Source of the DNA: Lachnospiraceae bacterium
Lineage (GTDB): Bacteria > Bacillota > Clostridia > Lachnospirales > Lachnospiraceae
NCBI GenBank assembly: GCA_024699645.1
Contig: JAILPE010000103.1
Location: 1 to 63,023, forward strand
Reading direction: 5' to 3'
DNA: 63,023 nt
Part shown: positions 52,932-61,107 of the stretch, piece after piece
Layout of the letters: every line of letters begins with the position of its first letter
How positions within the stretch are numbered: the stretch's first letter is position 1
Program-made: the position numbers and the translations under genes
The notes under the pieces: generated by a model
Database searches by the model: none
What the model saw: the letters and a program-made list of their open reading frames with translations, nothing else
Told to the model about the DNA's origin: nothing

Positions 52932-53849
52932 ATGGACGATATTCAAAAAAGGTTGATCGCCGAAGTTGCGGATCTTCACACCGTCCCCGACGGAGCCTAC
53001 ACACTCCGCGCCAACGGACAGAGTGTTGATATGAGATCATCCGCAAACATAATCATTGAAAAAAAGACAGATAAACCGGGCATTGACATCTATATAAAAG
53101 ACGGCACCAAGCATGAAAGCATGCATATGCCGGTCATTATCAGTGAAACAGGTCTTACCGAAGTTGTCTATAACGATTTCCATATCGGTAAAGACTGTGA
53201 TGTTACGATCATCGCGGGCTGTGGAATCCACAACTGCGGTGACCAGCTTTCGCAACATGACGGTGTCCACACATTCGATGTCGGTGAACGTTCCAAAGTC
53301 CGCTATGTTGAAAAGCACTACGGGGAGGGCGACGGAAACGGAGAAAGAGTCCTTAATCCCACCACCATCATTCATCTCAAAAAAGACAGTCTCCTCGACA
53401 TGGATTCGGTTCAGATAAAGGGCGTTGATTCGACCCTCAGGAAGTCGATCGCAACGATCGAAGAAGGCGCAACTCTCGTGATCAAGGAAAAGATCATGAC
53501 TCACGGCAAGCAGCATGCCGAAACAGACTTTACAGTCGACCTTAACGGTGAAGGCTCAAGTTCGAGACTTATTTCCAGGTCAGTTGCGCGAGATCAGTCC
53601 ACTCAGCTCTTCCGCTCCAACATAAACGGTAATAACCGCTGCCACGGTCATTCCGAGTGCGACGGCATTATCATGGACGAAGGAAAGGTCGCTGCCATCC
53701 CCGAGATCAATGCAAACCACGTAGAAGCAACTCTCATCCACGAAGCAGCCATCGGAAAGATCGCCGGCGAGCAGCTCACAAAACTCATGACGCTCGGCCT
53801 TACGGAAAACGAAGCCGAAAACATGATCATAAACGGTTTTTTGAAATAA
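52932..53849 (+). CDS. SufB/SufD-like scaffold of a minimal Fe-S assembly system
   Basis: 305 residues, much shorter than SufB (~480) and SufD (~420), and close in size to archaeal SmsB. A right-handed beta-helix core is suggested by the repetitive beta pattern (GIDIYIKDGTKH, TIIAGCGIHNCGDQLSQHDGVHTF). The C-terminal signature RCHGHSECDGIIMDEGKV ... HEAAIGKIAGEQL holds the conserved cysteines, Glu and His of the family. It receives clusters together with the SufC-like ATPase encoded 70 bases upstream. AAGGAG precedes the ATG. The end of the gene is duplicated in frame downstream. Confidence 0.88.
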   Translation: MDDIQKRLIAEVADLHTVPDGAYTLRANGQSVDMRSSANIIIEKKTDKPGIDIYIKDGTKHESMHMPVIISETGLTEVVYNDFHIGKDCDVTIIAGCGIHNCGDQLSQHDGVHTFDVGERSKVRYVEKHYGEGDGNGERVLNPTTIIHLKKDSLLDMDSVQIKGVDSTLRKSIATIEEGATLVIKEKIMTHGKQHAETDFTVDLNGEGSSSRLISRSVARDQSTQLFRSNINGNNRCHGHSECDGIIMDEGKVAAIPEINANHVEATLIHEAAIGKIAGEQLTKLMTLGLTENEAENMIINGFLK

Positions 53850-53935
53850 GACCCGGCAGATAACATAGACATTAACGGATTTTTGAAATAAAACCCGGCA
53901 GACAACATAGACATTAACGGATTTATAAATAAAAC
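53832..53935 (+). repeat. Three 42-bp repeats running through the sufB-like stop
   Basis: Copies begin at 53832, 53874 and 53916 with AACGGxTTT and, in the first two, the following GAAATAAxACCCGGCAGA. The period is 42 bases (14 codons), so the frame is kept and each of the first two copies encodes NGFLK-stop. The gene stop is in the first copy. Confidence 0.9.
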
Positions 53936-53960
53936 AATATAGTTTTTATAAATAAAAAGA

Positions 53961-53986
53961 CCCGAGTTAAAAACTTCGGGTTTTTT
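53961..53986 (+). terminator. Terminator of the sms operon, probably bidirectional
   Basis: CCCGAGTT / AACTTCGGG arms are followed by TTTTTT on the plus strand and by TCTTTTTATT on the minus strand, so it can also end the tRNA-Leu transcript arriving from the right. Confidence 0.85.
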
Positions 53987-53989
53987 CGT

Positions 53990-54072
53990 GCCGGCGGCGG
54001 GGGTCGAACCCGCACGTCCTCGCGGACACAAGATTTTGAGTCTTGCACGTCTGCCAATTCCATCACGCCGGC
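53990..54072 (-). tRNA. tRNA-Leu (anticodon CAA)
   Basis: The 83-base minus-strand sequence has acceptor arms GCCGGCG / CGCCGGC, D arm with AATTGGCAGAC, anticodon arm CAAGA-CTCAAAA-TCTTG (anticodon CAA), a long class II variable arm (TGTCCGCGAGGACG) and T arm GGGTTCGACCCCC. CCA is not encoded. Confidence 0.95.
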
Positions 54073-54092
54073 TTATTTGTCACAACATCGCA

Positions 54093-54121
54093 ATTTTATC
54101 AAATCTCACGCATATATTCAA
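54093..54121 (-). promoter_or_regulatory. Promoter of tRNA-Leu
   Basis: TTGAAT and TAAAAT with a 17-base spacer on the minus strand, about 20 bases before the tRNA 5' end. Confidence 0.75.
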
Positions 54122-54186
54122 GAACTATTTATCTCAGCGCGAACTTACCCGGGGATCACGAAGAATGTTGCGTGAACGAGAACCGA

Positions 54187-54978
54187 TCACTTAAGCTCTT
54201 CACCGTACACCATCACGGCATCTCTTAAGACTCCGTACTTATCCTCGCCTTCCATATAAGTGTCAAAAATGCCGGTTACACATACGTCTTCGCCCTCTTT
54301 TGGGAACTCTTCGGGATACTTTCGCTCCTCGGCAAGAGCAAACTCAAGACCCTGAGCGCAGCATTCCGTAGCATCCTTTACTATACATGCGTAATACATT
54401 TTGTCCAAAACTTCATCGTAATATGTGGCAAACATTCCGTCAGCCTTGATCTTTTTTCCGATGTAACGTTCCGGATAAACCATCATAAAGTAAACCTCGG
54501 CGTAAACCATTGTTGCCGACATATCGGTCAGATCAATGTCTATACCTCCGGCCGAAGTCGTATCACCTTCAGCAAGATCCGATTCGTCGGGTACATGGGC
54601 TCCGTAACTCAAACCGTTCTGTCTGACCTCTCCGCTTCCGTCTATCGGCTCATCCGACCACCAATCCGAAGATTCCCAATCGATTGAAGGGGTATTAAAG
54701 CTTGGATCAAGCCACTCGTCTCCGTTGTAGAAGATCTCGTCGTTGTTGCCGCCCGATGCTTTTTTGTCATTACCGTCACTCACCGGCAACCCGGAATCAC
54801 CACCGGATCCGTTTTCCGAAAGCTTCTTATTATTCTCGGCTTCCACACCCTTCTGAAGTGCTTCGCCGATGTCCGAAAGCGAATTGTCCCGTCGTCTTGC
54901 AAGCGACGGATCGGCCGCACATCCGGAAAGGCCCAAAACAAGTGAAAAACATAAAACAAGAGTAATTATTCTTTTCAT
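54187..54978 (-). CDS. Lipoprotein with OB-fold-like C-terminal domain
   Basis: 263 residues: signal peptide with lipobox VLGLSGCAAD at about 14-24, an acidic, Ser/Gly-rich linker (about 40-135) and a C-terminal domain of ~110 residues (AEVYFMMVYPERYIGKKIKADGMFATYYD ... EFPKEGEDVCVTGIFDTYMEG). The pattern resembles the OB-like domain at the end of TIGR03943/DUF1980-type proteins. A CC pair (ATECCAQG) is visible. No function can be given. AAGGAG precedes the ATG. It follows tyrS on the same strand. Confidence 0.75.
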   Translation of the reverse strand: MKRIITLVLCFSLVLGLSGCAADPSLARRRDNSLSDIGEALQKGVEAENNKKLSENGSGGDSGLPVSDGNDKKASGGNNDEIFYNGDEWLDPSFNTPSIDWESSDWWSDEPIDGSGEVRQNGLSYGAHVPDESDLAEGDTTSAGGIDIDLTDMSATMVYAEVYFMMVYPERYIGKKIKADGMFATYYDEVLDKMYYACIVKDATECCAQGLEFALAEERKYPEEFPKEGEDVCVTGIFDTYMEGEDKYGVLRDAVMVYGEELK

Positions 54979-55019
54979 CAGTACTCCTTTCCGGATGCAA
55001 CCTTAAAAAATCACATTTA

Positions 55020-55117
55020 TCATCCTGTACCGGCTTTGAGAAATTTCTCACCTCATCATCCTGTATGCTTTGAGGAATCCCTACGTAAGCTCATCCTATT
55101 ATAGCTTTGTGGAATAC
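55020..55117 (-). repeat. Three ~35-bp units spanning the tyrS end
   Basis: Plus-strand units begin TCATCCTxTA at 55020, 55056 and 55091 and continue GCTTTGxGGAAT or GCTTTGAGAAAT. The unit at 55091 is the last codons and stop of tyrS. The unit at 55020 includes a perfect GAGAAATTTCTC dyad. Confidence 0.75.
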
Positions 55118-56311
55118 TTTCTTGCCCTTCTTGATCTTAACGCCTGCCTCGAGCTGTTCCTTAGTGATGCGCTCATTGATCGAGGTAACTTTTTCACCGT
55201 CAACACTCACACCGCCCTGCTCGATAAGACGTCTTCCCTCGCTCCTCGAAGGAATGAGGGCACATGCCTCAAGAAGTTCCATAATGGTCATTCCGTCAGC
55301 GGCCTTGTCTGCGGGGATCTGCGTTGTAGGCATGTTGGAATCATCGCCGCCACCCGCAAAAAGTGCTCTTGCCGCCGAAAGAGCCTTGTCGGCTTCCTCT
55401 TTGCCATGAACGAGTTCTGTAAGCTCATGAGCGAAGATCTCCTTCATCTCGTTGATCCTCTCTCCGGGCCACTGCTCCATCTCATGGATCTTCTCGAGAG
55501 GAAGGAATGTAAGCATCTTAAGGCACTTAACAACATCGGCGTCATCGATATTTCTCCAGTACTGGAAGAATTCGAAGGGAGTTGTCTTCTCGGGATCAAG
55601 CCATACTGCACCTTTGGCGGTCTTGCCCATCTTCTTACCTTCGCTGTTGAGAAGAAGCGTAACTGTCATAGCATAGGCGTCTTTACCGGTCTTCTTACGG
55701 ATAAGCTCGGTACCCCCGAGCATGTTCGACCACTGGTCGTCACCGCCGAACTGCATGTTGCAGCCATAGTGCTCGTTAAGGTATAAGAAGTCGTAGGACT
55801 GCATTATCATGTAGTTAAACTCAAGGAAGGAAAGACCCTTCTCCATACGCTGCTTATAGCACTCTGCCCTGAGCATCGTATTAACCGAGAAGCAGGCACC
55901 GACATCACGAAGGAGGTCAATGTACTTAAGGTCAAGGAGCCAGTCCGCATTGTTAACCATGATTGCCTTATCCTCGCCGAATTCGATAAAGCGCTCCATC
56001 TGCTTCTTGAAGCAATCGCAGTTGTGCTGAATAGTTTCAGGCGTCATCATAGCTCTCATCTCGCTCTTGCCTGTGGGATCGCCGATATATCCGGTTCCTC
56101 CGCCTATAAGCACTACAGGCTTGTTTCCTGCCATCTGGAGTCTCTTCATAAGGCAAAGAGCCATGAAGTGACCAACGTGGAGCGAATCCGCAGTGGGATC
56201 GAAACCGATATAGAATCTGGCTCCTCCGTTATTGATAAGTTCTCTGATCTTATCCTCGTCAGTAACCTGAGCAATAAGACCTCTCTCGACAAGTTCTTCG
56301 TAAATCTGCAT
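55091..56311 (-). CDS. tyrS: Tyrosyl-tRNA synthetase
   Basis: Class I synthetase charging tRNA-Tyr. From the ATG at 56311 (GGAGAG seven bases ahead) the protein is 406 residues; the longer frame adds 16. HVGH in DSLHVGHFMALCLM (about 45) and KMGKTAKG (the KMSKS equivalent, about 226) are the catalytic motifs. The C-terminal ~70 residues hold an S4-like RNA-binding domain (SRSEGRRLIEQGGVSVDGEKV). A T-box leader with a Tyr specifier precedes it. An exported lipoprotein gene and tRNA-Leu follow on the same strand. Confidence 0.97.
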   Translation of the reverse strand: MQIYEELVERGLIAQVTDEDKIRELINNGGARFYIGFDPTADSLHVGHFMALCLMKRLQMAGNKPVVLIGGGTGYIGDPTGKSEMRAMMTPETIQHNCDCFKKQMERFIEFGEDKAIMVNNADWLLDLKYIDLLRDVGACFSVNTMLRAECYKQRMEKGLSFLEFNYMIMQSYDFLYLNEHYGCNMQFGGDDQWSNMLGGTELIRKKTGKDAYAMTVTLLLNSEGKKMGKTAKGAVWLDPEKTTPFEFFQYWRNIDDADVVKCLKMLTFLPLEKIHEMEQWPGERINEMKEIFAHELTELVHGKEEADKALSAARALFAGGGDDSNMPTTQIPADKAADGMTIMELLEACALIPSRSEGRRLIEQGGVSVDGEKVTSINERITKEQLEAGVKIKKGKKVFHKAIIG

Positions 56312-56333
56312 CTTTTCTCTCCTTTTCATATAT

Positions 56334-56372
56334 AAAAAATCCCCCTGCTTCCGACTCATCGGAAACAGAGGG
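56334..56372 (-). terminator. T-box terminator hairpin of tyrS
   Basis: CCCTCTG / CAGGGGG arms with a TTCCGA / TCGGAA inner stem and a TTTTTT run on the minus strand, overlapping the antiterminator core. It is the alternative structure of the tyrS T-box. Confidence 0.88.
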
Positions 56373-56670
56373 CGAAAATTCTCGCGGTACCACCTCTTGT
56401 TCGGATCTGCCTCACGGCAAACCCCTCATCACGTGCCAACACACGCTGTTCGCTGTATCGGGCTAACCCGTCCGTCCCTACTCGGTGCAAAACCTGATCT
56501 TTTCATCTTCCGCAAATGCTTTTTCCTAAAAGCATCCATACCCTTTGGGGTCGGCAGCTCGGGAATGTATTCGTCATGAACTTTCCACGGATTCACACCA
56601 ACCATCCGCTCTCTGCCGGGTAAAGCATCAAGACTACTTCTTTCCTTCAACGCCTCGTTTTATGTCGTGG
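56342..56670 (-). promoter_or_regulatory. T-box leader of tyrS (tyrosine-specific)
   Basis: On the minus strand the conserved T-box core AGGTGGTACCGCG lies at 56383-56395 (plus strand CGCGGTACCACCT) and is followed by a terminator hairpin. Stem I carries AGAGAGCGGATGGTTGGTGTGAATCC. The specifier loop reads GAATACATT with TAC (Tyr) at 56567-56569. This is the classical uncharged tRNA-Tyr antitermination switch. It explains the open frame seen inside it. Confidence 0.93.
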
Positions 56671-56700
56671 ATTATAAATCATACCGGACAAAACTGTCAA
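56671..56700 (-). promoter_or_regulatory. Promoter of tyrS
   Basis: TTGACA and TATAAT, both perfect, 18 bases apart on the minus strand, starting the T-box leader near 56664. Confidence 0.85.
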
Positions 56701-56713
56701 GCATAAAAATCAG

Positions 56714-56947
56714 TTACTCCTCAGATGTCTTCTCATCAGCCGCTGCGGGATTGATTGAAACATATTCGGGAGTCTTAAGAGGAGCGTCGTCCTCGTCATC
56801 ATCCATCTCAAAATCATCAAGGTCTTCATCAATATCTTCATCATCGCATCCGTCGCAAGCGATAAACTTTTTATATGCATAATATGCTGCCGCTCCGATT
56901 GCTGCAACTGCAGCCGTTCCGGCAAGGAATTTAAAGAACTTCTTCAT
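56714..56947 (-). CDS. Small membrane-anchored acidic protein
   Basis: 77 residues: one hydrophobic segment at about 7-28 (FLAGTAAVAAIGAAAYYAYKK) followed by CDGCDDEDIDEDLDDFEMDDDEDD and a short end. AAAGGAG lies seven bases before the ATG. The family is not recognised; a cytoplasmic or surface acidic tail is likely. The gene is the last on its strand before the T-box promoter and has no visible terminator. Confidence 0.8.
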   Translation of the reverse strand: MKKFFKFLAGTAAVAAIGAAAYYAYKKFIACDGCDDEDIDEDLDDFEMDDDEDDAPLKTPEYVSINPAAADEKTSEE

Positions 56948-57028
56948 AGTAGGCTCCTTTCGGTTGTGTACTTCATGAATTACTTATATTCCATTATACA
57001 GCTTTCGCGGAAAAAGTAAACAATTCAT

Positions 57029-58222
57029 TCAGGCAACATTATAAGTTATGTATGCCGAGGGGATCACTGCTTCTATCCCCTTTGATGCATTGGCGTTAAT
57101 ACCCTTAAAGCGGAACAGCACTTTACTTCCCTTGGGGAGCTGTCTTTCCGAAAGCTTCACGACCTTTCCGGCCTGTTTTATAGCCTTCCATCCCTTTGTA
57201 TAGTTCACTTCGGTCTCGTTGGGCTTTACTATTTTATACTCTACGGGAGCCGTCTTTGATGCAGTATTGAAGGTTATGATCGTTTTGCCCGCAAGCTTTC
57301 CTGTTCCGGCTTCGATCTTGACGTCCTTCCCCGAAGTGCCGACAGCCGGCCCTGCATTCTGGCCTTTGATCGTAACAAACGATTCAAGAGAAGCCGGTCT
57401 TGAAGAAGTTGCCGCATTTCTGAACTTGATCGCCACTGTTTTGGATCCGTTCTCATAAAGCACGGACGGAGCGATGTCTGATACGCTCATATTTTTTGTA
57501 CAGGTCTTCCAGTCGTCTCCCGACCCGATGACCTGATATTCCATCTTGTCCCTTGTATTTAAGGTAAGCTTTGTAACATTTATTTTTACGTTCGGAGCCG
57601 AAGACCTCTTGGGGATTGTAACAGTAACTTCTTTTACGGGTCTTACGCCCATATCGTCTATTCCCGTTCCGTTCCTTCCGGGAAGACCGATCATTATCTT
57701 CGCGCCTTTTGTTGTAAGCTTTTCGATCTCATTTTCAAATTTCCTGTAAGAAGCATTATTTGTATCAAACGAGACTGTCTGATAATTGTCATCCGTGCTT
57801 TTATGCCATCTGAAGGTAGTACGGTCTTCGTAACCGCTCATTACGATCGTTCCGGTTCCTCTGTCGTACTTTGCCTTAAATGTGGAAGACTGCTTGGGGA
57901 TCACGACCTTGATGACCTTTGAATCCTTGTCGCCTTTAAGCCATACATTAACATCCGATGCAGAACTTGCGAACTGGATATCCATTATGAGCTTGTCGCC
58001 CACGATCACACCGTCGATCTCGCTCCAGGTTTTCTTGTTGTCAAGAGAAGAATATATGATCGTATTGCCGTTCCTGATGATCTCCATCGTCAGCGCTTCA
58101 TAATCGGTAACACCGATCTCCACAGTCTGCGCTTCGTCTGCCCGGGCCTCACCCGTAAAAGCGGCTGCAACAAGCATCCACGCCATTATCAAACCTGCAA
58201 TGATCTTAACATTCTTTTTCAT
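57029..58222 (-). CDS. Secreted protein, paralogue of the next one
   Basis: 397 residues with signal peptide (KKNVKIIAGLIMAWMLVAAAFTGEARA). Beta-rich throughout with no known domain. The pattern of about residues 30-280 matches the first ~290 residues of the next protein: VVIPKQSSTFKAKYDRGTGTIVMSG ... against VIIPKQSAGLRASYNTSTGRVVFTG ..., plus KKIAAPN / KRSSAPN. It therefore belongs to a small duplicated family of surface proteins. Role unknown. AGGAG lies close before the ATG; it is the second gene of the pair. Confidence 0.8.
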   Translation of the reverse strand: MKKNVKIIAGLIMAWMLVAAAFTGEARADEAQTVEIGVTDYEALTMEIIRNGNTIIYSSLDNKKTWSEIDGVIVGDKLIMDIQFASSASDVNVWLKGDKDSKVIKVVIPKQSSTFKAKYDRGTGTIVMSGYEDRTTFRWHKSTDDNYQTVSFDTNNASYRKFENEIEKLTTKGAKIMIGLPGRNGTGIDDMGVRPVKEVTVTIPKRSSAPNVKINVTKLTLNTRDKMEYQVIGSGDDWKTCTKNMSVSDIAPSVLYENGSKTVAIKFRNAATSSRPASLESFVTIKGQNAGPAVGTSGKDVKIEAGTGKLAGKTIITFNTASKTAPVEYKIVKPNETEVNYTKGWKAIKQAGKVVKLSERQLPKGSKVLFRFKGINANASKGIEAVIPSAYITYNVA

Positions 58223-58249
58223 AATGATCTCCTAACTTTCCATCACGAC

Positions 58250-60742
58250 TCACGCTGCCGGATTGATCGTTAAACTGTAACCCGTGCTCAAAACAAATCC
58301 GTTATCAAAGATAAATCTGAGTGATTTTGTTGTCGTCTGATTTACATCAATACCATTGATGAGCTTGTTCGAAAGGTCAAGTGTCACATCCGCTCCGACC
58401 TTGCTGATGTTAGTGCAAATGTCAGTGTCTCCCCATTTAACGCTTATGAGAGAAACGTCATAATCGCTCTTAAATATCTTAAGCGTTATTGTCTTATCTA
58501 CATGAGTTACTGTAGTTGTTGTTGTCGTATTCCCGCCGTCCGAACTCGTTGTAACTTCATCTGTCAGAGTAAGTGAGCCTTCCGTTATTGTCCACGAATA
58601 AGGGCCGCCGACTATAGTTGCCGTTTCCTTGAACGTGATACTTGCCACATTCTTCAGGATCTCTCCGTTGTTGAGGCGTATCGACAATTCAACGGGTGTA
58701 TTTCTGTCATCGATAAGATTTTCCATTGTTGCGGTATTCACTGTAATGACCGCCATAGCATTCTGTTCGTTATAATCGTTTACCGTATCCGCATATTCTA
58801 CCGTGAAGCCGTTGTCACAGGAGAAATTCACGTTGTCGGCGCAGATCGATGTTATCGCAACTCTCTCATCGGTAAACTCGCCGCTAACATTCGAAGGGAT
58901 ATATCTTGTTCCAAGATCGAGCCTGATCCTGAATTCACTGATATCTCTTGTCGATCCCGCTATCCTCTCAAACGATCCCGTGTATTCGATCGGATCGGTA
59001 TCGGGGTTATAATCCTGCCATCCGAGTTTCTGCGCTATCTCGATCATGTCGCCGCGCTTTGTCGATCCGGACGGATTGTTAACCTTCGTTGCGGGAAGGA
59101 TGTTAATTCCCACACCCTTCTCACTGCTGCTTTCAAATGCCTTCGTGCTGTCCTGAAGTGTTATGTAAGCAAGCATCTTTCTTGTCTTTGTATCGCTCGC
59201 AAATCTGTCGAGCTTGGCGGTCGAAGTGATCGTCGTTGTAATAATGTACTTCTCGTCTTCGGTCGCGAGCGGATCGGTATTGACCCTTACGCTGCTTCTG
59301 ATCTCATCTGCCGAACGAGTAAGTGTATCTCTTGTTGTTCCTATCGAAATGTAATCAACAAATTTGATCTCCGAAACGACGCTCTCGGTAGGTGACAAAA
59401 GTTCGAAGCTCAGATATCCCTCGGGATTGTTGCCGTTACATCTGCCTGCAACAGTTGTAAGCCATGTAAGTTCTCCGTTTGCCGTCGATACCTCACCGGG
59501 ATATCTTACTGTTCCCACGAAATATGCGGGTGATGCAAGGCTGTATCCGCTCTCACCGAGCGAAAGGACTGCTTTTCTTCTCACATACACTTTGCTTCCG
59601 TCATCAACTTTATTGTTGTCACGGCTTATAGGAACCGGAGTTGTCGAATTGATCGTCGTCCACTTGATGTCTTCCACAGAGTCGATCGTTATACCGTCCT
59701 CAAGATCGCTCGAATTGATAATGCAGTATTCGTAAGGAGTCTGCGTTCCTGCGAAAGGAACCCTGATCTCGAATGTTGTCGAGCTTGTGTATGCGATGGT
59801 GATGTTTTCTTTCTGGGTATTTGTAAGATCGGTCTGTGCAGGTATCTCAACTGTGGTTACATTTGACACCTGCTTTGAAGCCGTTGCTTTTGTTCTGAAC
59901 TGAATGTATGTCACCTCTGTCTCATTCGTTCCCTCGGCATTGACCATCGAAAGGCTTGCGAGCTGTGAAAGAGGCATATTGTCCGATTTGCTTATATCAT
60001 TCCATTCCGAGCTGATCGGGTTACCCTTCTCGTCAGCCATTCTGTACTGCATGTCATTATTGACAGAAACGGTGAGTGTTGAGTCATCGATCTTGATGTT
60101 CGGTGCCGCGATCTTCTTGGGAACACTCACATAGATTTCTTTTCCGGGGCGCTTTCCGGGATATGCGCTTCCTGTTCCGTTAATGCCTTTTGTTCTGAAC
60201 GCGATAATCGCGCCGTAAGCGCACATGGAATCGAGCTGTTGCTTGAATACCTCGTCACTCGGTACATCGTTCCATTCGATACTTTCCTTTTTTCTCCATT
60301 CAACGGATCCGGTCTCACCGGTAAATACAACACGTCCCGTTGAAGTGTTATAGGAAGCTCTCAGTCCTGCCGACTGCTTAGGGATTATAACGCTTATGGG
60401 CTCAGACGAGATATCACCCTTAAGTGAAAGGGTATAATCCTTTGTCATACCGATCCAGGAGATGTCCATCTCAACGGTGTTGTCATATGCCTTATCAGCG
60501 GGGATGGCTTCCCACTTTCTTCTCCTTGAATCGGAGATAAGAAGGACATTGTCTTCGCTGCTCATCTGCACGGTGATCGTGCTCTTTCCGTAATCGATGC
60601 ACTTGACACTCAGGCTTTGAGCCGCCTGTGCCTTGACCTCACCGATGAGAAGTATCATTACAACAAAAACAGCCGACAGGGCTATCTTAACCCGCAGGCT
60701 GATATTTATCCTTCCGCTCATATTCTCTGTTTTGTTCATCAT
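58250..60742 (-). CDS. Large secreted protein of the same family
   Basis: 830 residues from the ATG at 60742, where AAAGGGG lies eight bases ahead (the open frame could start 27 bases upstream). Signal peptide about residues 13-38. The first ~290 residues are paralogous to the downstream protein; the rest contains several beta-rich, repeat-like modules of unknown type. No transmembrane end or sorting signal is apparent, so it would be released or bound non-covalently. It opens the pair. Confidence 0.85.
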   Translation of the reverse strand: MMNKTENMSGRINISLRVKIALSAVFVVMILLIGEVKAQAAQSLSVKCIDYGKSTITVQMSSEDNVLLISDSRRRKWEAIPADKAYDNTVEMDISWIGMTKDYTLSLKGDISSEPISVIIPKQSAGLRASYNTSTGRVVFTGETGSVEWRKKESIEWNDVPSDEVFKQQLDSMCAYGAIIAFRTKGINGTGSAYPGKRPGKEIYVSVPKKIAAPNIKIDDSTLTVSVNNDMQYRMADEKGNPISSEWNDISKSDNMPLSQLASLSMVNAEGTNETEVTYIQFRTKATASKQVSNVTTVEIPAQTDLTNTQKENITIAYTSSTTFEIRVPFAGTQTPYEYCIINSSDLEDGITIDSVEDIKWTTINSTTPVPISRDNNKVDDGSKVYVRRKAVLSLGESGYSLASPAYFVGTVRYPGEVSTANGELTWLTTVAGRCNGNNPEGYLSFELLSPTESVVSEIKFVDYISIGTTRDTLTRSADEIRSSVRVNTDPLATEDEKYIITTTITSTAKLDRFASDTKTRKMLAYITLQDSTKAFESSSEKGVGINILPATKVNNPSGSTKRGDMIEIAQKLGWQDYNPDTDPIEYTGSFERIAGSTRDISEFRIRLDLGTRYIPSNVSGEFTDERVAITSICADNVNFSCDNGFTVEYADTVNDYNEQNAMAVITVNTATMENLIDDRNTPVELSIRLNNGEILKNVASITFKETATIVGGPYSWTITEGSLTLTDEVTTSSDGGNTTTTTTVTHVDKTITLKIFKSDYDVSLISVKWGDTDICTNISKVGADVTLDLSNKLINGIDVNQTTTKSLRFIFDNGFVLSTGYSLTINPAA

Positions 60743-60901
60743 GCTCATATCCCCTTTATATGTATCCATGAAGCCTTAACGCTTTTTCTTACCAACTTGG
60801 AAGCGATCTGTCTGCTACCGGCAAATTTCAAATCTTACAATAAATATATCGGACATTTTGACGATGACTTTACCCTTTTTTACAATTTTTTTCACTTATC
60901 C

Positions 60902-61016
60902 AAAGGTCACTCCCGCATCCCTTTCTTCTCTTTTACCGCAAAGGTTACACCCGCATTCCTTTCTTCTCTTCTGTTTCGAAAGTTACCTCCGTATCCCTTT
61001 TCTTTCTTCTGCTCCG
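60902..61016. repeat. Three imperfect 38-39-bp tandem repeats between divergent genes
   Basis: Copies begin at 60902, 60940 and 60979 and share AAAGGTTAC-CCGCAT-CCTTTCTTCTCTT; the third is the most diverged and a fourth is partly visible. The 60743-61107 gap otherwise holds only the promoter of the MraY-family gene. Confidence 0.8.
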
Positions 61017-61037
61017 AAGATTTCCTCCTTATACTGT

Positions 61038-61066
61038 TTGACAAAAGAATTAAAAAGGCACATTAT
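61038..61066 (+). promoter_or_regulatory. Promoter of the MraY-family gene
   Basis: TTGACA and CATTAT with a 17-base spacer, about 40 bases before the start codon. Confidence 0.6.
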
Positions 61067-61107
61067 GTTTAAGGTAAAGATTTCATTAGAAAAAGGCAGG
61101 TAAGAAC

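Noticed and set aside
56429-56650. 73-codon minus-strand frame upstream of tyrS
   Set aside because: Fully inside the T-box leader, whose conserved elements explain the sequence.
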